From Anaerolineae bacterium (GTDB lineage: Bacteria > Chloroflexota > Anaerolineae > UBA1429), in the NCBI GenBank assembly GCA_007118555.1, contig SKRJ01000072.1, positions 1 through 6,989 of the forward strand: DNA of 6,989 bases, given 5' to 3'. The translations under genes were made by a program, and so were the position numbers. Numbering within the stretch: position 1 is the stretch's first letter; every line of letters begins with the position of its first letter. This document shows, in pieces, positions 1 through 5,124 of this stretch. The notes below the pieces were generated by a model that saw only the letters and a list, made by a program, of their open reading frames with translations, did no database searches and was not told the DNA's origin.

Positions 1-1154
<1,154 letters not shown>

Positions 1155-1168
1155 CTACAATCAATTCG

Positions 1169-1197
1169 AGTATAGCGAATGTGACAAGGGCTGTCAA
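1169..1197 (-). promoter_or_regulatory. Strong sigma70/SigA-type promoter of gap
   Basis: On the minus strand a perfect -35 box TTGACA (1192-1197) is separated by exactly 17 bp from TATACT (1169-1174), which matches the -10 consensus at five of six positions. Predicted transcription start is near 1162, giving a leader of about 175 nt before the gap start codon. This is the best promoter match in the window, as expected for an abundant glycolytic enzyme. Seen in sequence; activity is inferred. Confidence 0.75.
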
Positions 1198-1208
1198 AGG
1201 TCTGGCCG

Positions 1209-1221
1209 CATAGGCCCTATG
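1209..1221. promoter_or_regulatory. 13-bp palindrome upstream of the gap promoter, possible operator
   Basis: CATAGG-C-CCTATG is a perfect palindrome with a one-base centre. It is centred about 53 bp upstream of the predicted gap transcription start and 12 bp behind the -35 box, a position where activators or upstream repressors often bind. It sits between the lipid kinase stop codon and the gap promoter, and lacks the GC-rich stem and T tract of a terminator. Function as a binding site is inferred only from symmetry and position. Confidence 0.35.
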
Positions 1222-1265
1222 GAGCAGCGGTCGCATGGAACGTGCGTCGCGGCACAGTCCCGGGG

Positions 1266-2336
1266 CTATTCTTTGTCCGATCGCCGCAAATAGCTACCCA
1301 GCCGCTCGATGATCCGTGCGCTCTCATAGCGCCACTGACGCCGTTGGCGCAGTAACTGGCGTTGTAGCCGGGCTCCCAAGGTGATCTCGGACTCTTGATC
1401 GCCGCCTCCCTCACGGAACAATGTGCCAGGGGCCCAGGGTGGCACAACCAGCTCGATGGCGTGATGCAGCACCTTGATGGAGAGGGGCGTGTTCCCCGCG
1501 GGATCGCCGTCCAAATGGACCGCCAGGGGCTTTTCGCCCAGTACCTGGATGCTCTTGCCACGCAGCATCTCGATGCGCGAGCTCGTCTCCTGGCGCCCCA
1601 CCAGCAACAGCACAAAGTGGCGGGCCACATCCACCACGTTCTGGCCGCGAAAGATGCTGATATCCAACAGCCCATCATCGAGTTGAGCCTCGGGGGATAC
1701 GCGCAACGAGGGACCATAGAGCTGCGCATTCGAGACGAGGATCAGCAGCACCCGGCAGCGACGCGCATGACCATCCACAACGATGGTCATACGGGTGCCT
1801 CGCAAGGCAAAGGCCTGGGCCACGCCTGTGACCACATAGGTGAGATTGCCCAGCGTACGACGAATGTCACGATGCGGCTCGACATTCCGGGCCACCTGCG
1901 CATCAAAGCCGATGCCGCACCAGAGCAGAAAATAGCGCTCGCCCATCTGGCCAACGTCAATGGCGCGCCGTTTCCCCCGCACGAGCACGCGCGCTGCATC
2001 CATCAGGGCCGAGGGATATACCGGAGACCAGACAGGCAGCCCCAGCATGTGGGCCCACAGGTTGCCGGTGCCTACCGGCAGCACCCCCATGGTGATGTCC
2101 TCGCCGACCAGGCCCGAGGCCACCTCGCCGATGGTGCCATCGCCCCCCACAGCCACCACCATATCAGCGCCCTGCTGGGCCGCCTCACGGGCCAACTCGG
2201 TGGCATGGCCTGGCGCCTGGGTCTCGTGAATGGTTGGCTCCCAGCCATGCTCTGTGAGGTAGTCGAATACGGTATCCAACTCATCGTGCACATCGCGCTG
2301 GCCGGCCGCTCGATTGTAGATAAATACTGCCTTCAT
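1266..2336 (-). CDS. Diacylglycerol kinase-family lipid kinase (YegS/DgkB/LCB5 type)
   Basis: ATP-dependent lipid kinase of 356 aa, expected at the inner face of the membrane, phosphorylating diacylglycerol or a related lipid. The N-terminal catalytic domain begins MKAVFIYNRAAG and carries the nucleotide-binding GGDGT (64-68) and PVGTGN (87-92). The C-terminal beta-sandwich domain carries GIGFDA (141-146), the metal-site LDDGLLD (219-225) and the catalytic LDGD (275-278), where many relatives have DGE. The first Asp of that motif is the family's general base. Family members are usually around 300 aa; here a polar tail rich in Arg follows residue 305. The frame stays open up to a GTG at 2394-2396, but the family N-terminus and the promoter position favour the ATG at 2334-2336. 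No Shine-Dalgarno precedes it, and a -10 box lies seven bases upstream, so the mRNA may be leaderless. The exact lipid substrate cannot be told from sequence. Confidence 0.93.
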   Translation of the reverse strand: MKAVFIYNRAAGQRDVHDELDTVFDYLTEHGWEPTIHETQAPGHATELAREAAQQGADMVVAVGGDGTIGEVASGLVGEDITMGVLPVGTGNLWAHMLGLPVWSPVYPSALMDAARVLVRGKRRAIDVGQMGERYFLLWCGIGFDAQVARNVEPHRDIRRTLGNLTYVVTGVAQAFALRGTRMTIVVDGHARRCRVLLILVSNAQLYGPSLRVSPEAQLDDGLLDISIFRGQNVVDVARHFVLLLVGRQETSSRIEMLRGKSIQVLGEKPLAVHLDGDPAGNTPLSIKVLHHAIELVVPPWAPGTLFREGGGDQESEITLGARLQRQLLRQRRQWRYESARIIERLGSYLRRSDKE

Positions 2337-2342
2337 AGGCCC

Positions 2343-2372
2343 ACTATAGTCCCAAGGAGGCCGTCTGTCCAA
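2343..2372 (-). promoter_or_regulatory. Promoter of the lipid kinase, predicted leaderless start
   Basis: Minus-strand TTGGAC (2367-2372) or the overlapping TGGACA (2366-2371) lies 18 or 17 bp from TATAGT (2343-2348), which matches five of six -10 consensus bases. Standard spacing puts the transcription start at 2336, which is the A of the ATG. The bases in between hold no purine-rich ribosome binding site, so the mRNA may start at the AUG. Its -35 box is separated by only two bases from the -35 box of the divergent plus-strand promoter. Confidence 0.55.
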
Positions 2373-2374
2373 CC

Positions 2375-2403
2375 TTGACAACGCCTCGACGATCACGCAA
2401 CAT
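2375..2403 (+). promoter_or_regulatory. Possible promoter of the amidohydrolase-thpR operon
   Basis: A perfect -35 box TTGACA (2375-2380) is followed after 17 bp by CAACAT (2398-2403), a poor -10 box with three of six matches. The predicted start would be near 2410, one base from the ATG at 2411. The only purine run before the ATG, AGGTG (2404-2408), is two bases from it, too close for a normal Shine-Dalgarno. This supports a leaderless or near-leaderless transcript. The weak -10 box keeps the confidence modest. Confidence 0.4.
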
Positions 2404-2410
2404 AGGTGCC

Positions 2411-3268
2411 ATGAGAGTCATCGACGCGCATACGCATATCCTGCCCCGGAGCATGATCGACGCCCGAGCCGAGTATTTGGCCCGTGAGCGCTGGTTCGGC
2501 CTCTTGCACGCCTCGCCACGCGCCCGCCTGGCCAGCGCCGACGATCTGATCGATAGCATGGACGCCGCCGAGATCGATGCCTCGGTGGCCTTTGGCTTTG
2601 CCTTTGCCGACCCCGAACTGTGCCGCCTGTGCAATGACTACGTCCTGGATGCAGCCGCCCAATGGCCGGGGCGCATCCTGCCCCTGGCCGTCGTCAATCC
2701 CTATGACGGGGCGCAGGCGGTGCGCGAGGCGCAACGCAGCCTGGAGGCCGGGGCGGTGGGTATCGGCGAGCTCATGCCCGAGGGGCAGGGCTATACCCTG
2801 GATGACCCCTGTATGGCGGACCTGATGGCGCTGGCTGCCACAAGCGACGTGCCGGTGATGGTGCATGTCAACGAGCTGGTGGGCCATACCTATCCCGGCA
2901 AGGGCGCCATCGGGCCCCAGGATGCCTATGCCCTGGCCTGCCGCTATCCGCGGACGCGATTCATCTTTTCCCACTGGGGCGGCGGCCTACCCTTTTACGA
3001 GCTGATGCCCTCGGCCCGCCAGGATCTGGCCAACGTCTACTATGACACCGCCGCCTCGCTCTTTTTGTACGACGATCGCATCTTTTGCGAGGCGAGCCGT
3101 TGGGCGCCAGACAAGATCCTCTTTGGCACCGACTATCCGCTCATCGGGCAACGCCGCTTTCTCCGGCGGGTGCAGCAGGTGGGGCTGGCTCCCGACCAGT
3201 TGGAGCGTGTGCTGTCAGGCAATCTGCTGCGAGCGCTGGGCGATACGGTTCGGGGAGGTGATGCATGA
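2411..3268 (+). CDS. Amidohydrolase-2 family metal-dependent hydrolase
   Basis: Cytoplasmic TIM-barrel hydrolase or decarboxylase of the amidohydrolase superfamily (PF04909-type), 285 aa with no signal peptide. The metal and catalytic residues are in the expected order: HxH at His7 and His9 in DAHTHI, Glu120 in GIGELMPEG, His152 in MVHVNE, His188 in SHWGGG and Asp241 in FGTDYPL. The fold is complete, and the C-terminal GNLLRAL helix is the usual family ending. The start was taken at ATG 2411 because family members begin a few residues before DAHTH. A TTG at 2375 in the same frame would start inside the -35 box. The stop overlaps the start of thpR by four bases (ATGA), so the two are co-translated. 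The family covers diverse substrates (2-pyrone-4,6-dicarboxylate, aminocarboxymuconate and others), and nothing here fixes the substrate. Confidence 0.92.
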   Translation: MRVIDAHTHILPRSMIDARAEYLARERWFGLLHASPRARLASADDLIDSMDAAEIDASVAFGFAFADPELCRLCNDYVLDAAAQWPGRILPLAVVNPYDGAQAVREAQRSLEAGAVGIGELMPEGQGYTLDDPCMADLMALAATSDVPVMVHVNELVGHTYPGKGAIGPQDAYALACRYPRTRFIFSHWGGGLPFYELMPSARQDLANVYYDTAASLFLYDDRIFCEASRWAPDKILFGTDYPLIGQRRFLRRVQQVGLAPDQLERVLSGNLLRALGDTVRGGDA

Positions 3269-3852
3269 GCCTGGTGCGCACGTTCATCGCTGTTCAACTG
3301 GAGGAGAGCCTGCTCGAGAGGATCGAGGAGCTGATCGCAGCCCTGCGCCGCAAACCGGGCAGCCAGGCCGCGCGCTGGATGCCCACACGCAATATCCACC
3401 TGACGCTCAAGTTCCTGGGGGATGTGGAGAACGAGGCTCTTCCGGCGGTGTCCGAGGCGGTGGCGGAAGCCGTGGCCAATAGGCGGCCCCTGGCCATCGA
3501 GGTGGCCGGCTTGGGCTGCTTTCCCAACACGCGGCGCCCCCGGATCGTGTGGGCCGGCCTGAGAGGCGAGTTGAACGCCTTGAACGCGCTGCAGGGGGCC
3601 ATCGAGGAGGCCCTTGTGCCTCTGGGCCATGAGCGGGATCGGCGTCCCTTTTCGCCCCACCTGACCATCGGGCGCGTCAACCGGCGGGCTACCGCCGCCG
3701 AGGCCGCCGCCCTCGGGCGGACCATCGCGGACTATGGCCCCGTGTCTCTGGGCAGCATGCAGGTCACGACGGTGCGCGTGATCCGGAGCGACCTGCGACC
3801 CGAGGGGCCGCGCTACACCGATTTCTCGGTAGCGCCCCTGTCAGGCGTGTAG
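3265..3852 (+). CDS. thpR: RNA 2',3'-cyclic phosphodiesterase (ThpR/LigT family)
   Basis: A 195-aa member of the 2H phosphoesterase superfamily, which opens RNA 2',3'-cyclic phosphate ends to a 2'-phosphate; some members also show tRNA half-ligating activity in vitro. Both signature motifs are present at normal spacing: HLTL at 45-48 and HLTI at 132-135, each contributing His and Thr to the active-site cleft. The N-terminal RTFIAVQL and the C-terminal segment (TTVRVIRSDLRPEGPRYT) are typical of the family, and the length is normal (about 180-200 aa). The start at 3265 is preceded by GGGGAGGTG (3252-3260) and overlaps the amidohydrolase stop, so translational coupling is likely. Its stop lies inside the 3' end of the GTPase gene on the other strand. 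No RNA ligase or kinase is adjacent, so its in vivo substrate here is unknown. Confidence 0.95.
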   Translation: MSLVRTFIAVQLEESLLERIEELIAALRRKPGSQAARWMPTRNIHLTLKFLGDVENEALPAVSEAVAEAVANRRPLAIEVAGLGCFPNTRRPRIVWAGLRGELNALNALQGAIEEALVPLGHERDRRPFSPHLTIGRVNRRATAAEAAALGRTIADYGPVSLGSMQVTTVRVIRSDLRPEGPRYTDFSVAPLSGV

Positions 3853-4821
3853 CTCGACGACATCGCCATCGCTGAGCACATGGTCGCGGCTCACCATCTG
3901 CCCGTCATACACGTTGGCGCCCCAGACCTTGGCCGTTTTCAGGTTGTCGTAAAAGTCGCGATGGACCTTGGCAGCCATATCGGCCACGGTGCTGCCGTGG
4001 GACAGGGTGTAGGGCGCCACCATGTCGGCTGGCTCGCCGGGGGCCTTGGAGTAGACGCGGATGATCCCCAAGTCGTCAAAGACCTGCTCGCGCAGCAGGT
4101 CCAGATGGCGTTCGGTGGTAGCCGACACCTGGAGCATCGGCCAATCCTCCTCCAGGAGAGCCGTAAAGAGGAGAAAGTACTCCTCACAGGATTCGTCATC
4201 GCACTTGTTGGCCACGACCAGTATGCGGATATAGGTGCCGGCCTCGGGGCCCAACCCGTCACGCCGCTGCTCGGGATGGATGCGATGCTCGGCCAGCAGG
4301 GTGACGCTCTCGTCCAGTTGCCCCACCGGATCGCCCTGCACATCGACCACCAGCAGCACCAGATCGGCCCGCCGAATCAGATCCAGGAGCCCTGGATCGA
4401 TGTACTCGGTGTTGAGAGGCGGCGTGTCGACGAGTTGGATCTGCACATCCTCATAGGCCATCATCCCGGGCATGGGCTCCCAGGTCGTAAAGGGAGAATC
4501 GGCAACGGTGGGGGTGGCGTTGGTAAGGGCGTCCAGCAGGGCCGACTTGCCCACATTTGGCGGACCCACGAGCACTACCTGGCCTGCGCCCTCGCGACGA
4601 ATGGCAAACGCCGACACCCGACGGGTGCTGCCCTTGGAGCGGGGCTCTCGCTTGAGCGCCGCCAGTTTGCGGCGCAGATCGGCGCGCAGGCGGTCGGTGC
4701 CCTTGTGCTTGGGCACGGTGCGGATCAAGTCTTCGAGGCGGGCGATCTTTTCGCTGGTGGACTCGGCCTCGCGAAAGAGCTTTTCGGCCTCGAAATAGTC
4801 TGGGGGAAGATTCGCCGGCAT
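3841..4821 (-). CDS. DRG-like GTPase with C-terminal TGS domain
   Basis: A 326-aa Obg/DRG-superfamily GTPase, probably a soluble ribosome- or RNA-associated factor. Residues 1-60 form a charged helical region beginning MPANLPPDYFEAEK, a start typical of the DRG group. The G domain follows: G1 GPPNVGKS (86-93), G2 FTT (111-113), G3 DTPP (132-135), G4 NKCD (205-208) and G5 SA (233-234). A TGS domain occupies about 254-326 (RVYSKAPGEPADM to DGDVVELHA). The G3 glycine of DxxG is Pro135 here. The protein is shorter than eukaryotic DRGs (about 365 aa). The start is well defined: GGGAGGA lies at about eight bases from the ATG, preceded by a plausible promoter. The last 12 bp overlap the end of thpR on the opposite strand. 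Its role in bacteria is not established; ribosome association is inferred from DRG and TGS relatives. Confidence 0.93.
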   Translation of the reverse strand: MPANLPPDYFEAEKLFREAESTSEKIARLEDLIRTVPKHKGTDRLRADLRRKLAALKREPRSKGSTRRVSAFAIRREGAGQVVLVGPPNVGKSALLDALTNATPTVADSPFTTWEPMPGMMAYEDVQIQLVDTPPLNTEYIDPGLLDLIRRADLVLLVVDVQGDPVGQLDESVTLLAEHRIHPEQRRDGLGPEAGTYIRILVVANKCDDESCEEYFLLFTALLEEDWPMLQVSATTERHLDLLREQVFDDLGIIRVYSKAPGEPADMVAPYTLSHGSTVADMAAKVHRDFYDNLKTAKVWGANVYDGQMVSRDHVLSDGDVVELHA

Positions 4822-4846
4822 GGTGTTGTCCTCCCGGTGGCAAGCG

Positions 4847-4882
4847 CCTCTGGAAACGCTCCTCTGTTTGTGCCAGAGGGAG
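4847..4882 (-). promoter_or_regulatory. GTPase mRNA leader with two mutually exclusive hairpins
   Basis: In the minus-strand RNA, one CCUCUGG segment (4873-4879) can pair with CAGAGG at 4861-4866 (loop of 7 nt, extendable to eight pairs across one bulged base) or with CCAGAGG at 4847-4853 (seven pairs, 19-nt loop). Both use the same 5' strand, so only one can form at a time. The element ends about 18 nt before the GTPase ribosome binding site. A regulatory role is inferred; repeated short motifs can arise by chance. Confidence 0.33.
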
Positions 4883-4891
4883 ACGTACCCT

Positions 4892-4921
4892 ATTGTACCC
4901 CGTCAGGCGACTTGCAGGCAA
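4892..4921 (-). promoter_or_regulatory. Probable promoter of the DRG-like GTPase
   Basis: Minus-strand TTGCCT (4916-4921), an 18-bp spacer and TACAAT (4892-4897, five of six matches). The predicted start is near 4885, which gives a leader of about 65 nt containing the alternative hairpins and the GGGAGGA ribosome binding site. It lies beyond the terminator-like repeat of the upstream gene, so the GTPase is likely its own transcription unit. Confidence 0.5.
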
Positions 4922-5063
4922 GATCGAGTCGCCGGGAACCAAGCGTCATCGCGCGGGTCATCGCCCAGGGAGCCCCTCTGGTGCGGCTGCGCTCGGTCGC
5001 TGCATCGGTCTTGGCTGTCGTCAAACGTACGGTCCAAAGCAGGGGATCCGCGGAGAACAGGGA

Positions 5064-5108
5064 GCGAGGCCCTGGCTGCGCTCCGGTGTTGCGCAGCCAG
5101 GGCCTCGC
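5064..5108 (-). terminator. Perfect 18-bp stem, terminator-like hairpin after the secreted protein gene
   Basis: GCGAGGCCCTGGCTGCGC (5064-5081) and its exact reverse complement (5091-5108) flank a 9-nt loop. The repeat starts 16 bases after the stop codon at 5125-5127, on the side where transcription of that gene must end. The stem is very GC-rich. The tail that follows on the minus strand (TCCCTGTTCTCC) is only moderately T-rich and has no run of T, so it is either a weak intrinsic terminator or an mRNA 3'-end stabiliser. Confidence 0.7.
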
Positions 5109-5124
5109 ATGGCAGATACACGCG

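Larger units (their letters stand above)
4822..5124. other. 303-bp intergenic region between the GTPase and the secreted protein genes
   Basis: From right to left it holds the terminator-like hairpin of the secreted protein gene (5064-5108), the GTPase promoter (4892-4921), a foldable leader (4847-4882) and the GTPase Shine-Dalgarno. Nothing recognisable is seen in 4922-5063: no ORF with coding character, no RNA gene and no further repeat. Short open frames crossing it on both strands run through the hairpin and promoter and look non-coding. Confidence 0.6.

Noticed and set aside
1242..1255. Small hairpin GTGC...GCAC after the lipid kinase stop as a terminator
   Set aside because: It has only four pairs with a bulge needed for more, and no T tract. 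Too weak to call.
2337..2396. GTG at 2394-2396 as start of the lipid kinase, adding 20 residues
   Set aside because: The added peptide has no family similarity, and the kinase promoter lies within it. The fold begins at MKAVFIYN.
2375..2413. TTG at 2375 as start of the amidohydrolase
   Set aside because: It would begin inside the TTGACA -35 box and add 12 residues before the usual family N-terminus. GGAGG at 2356-2360 is 14 bases away, too far to serve it.
4903..5121. Small minus-strand ORF in the 303-bp intergenic region
   Set aside because: It covers the terminator hairpin and the GTPase promoter, has no ribosome binding site and shows no coding character.
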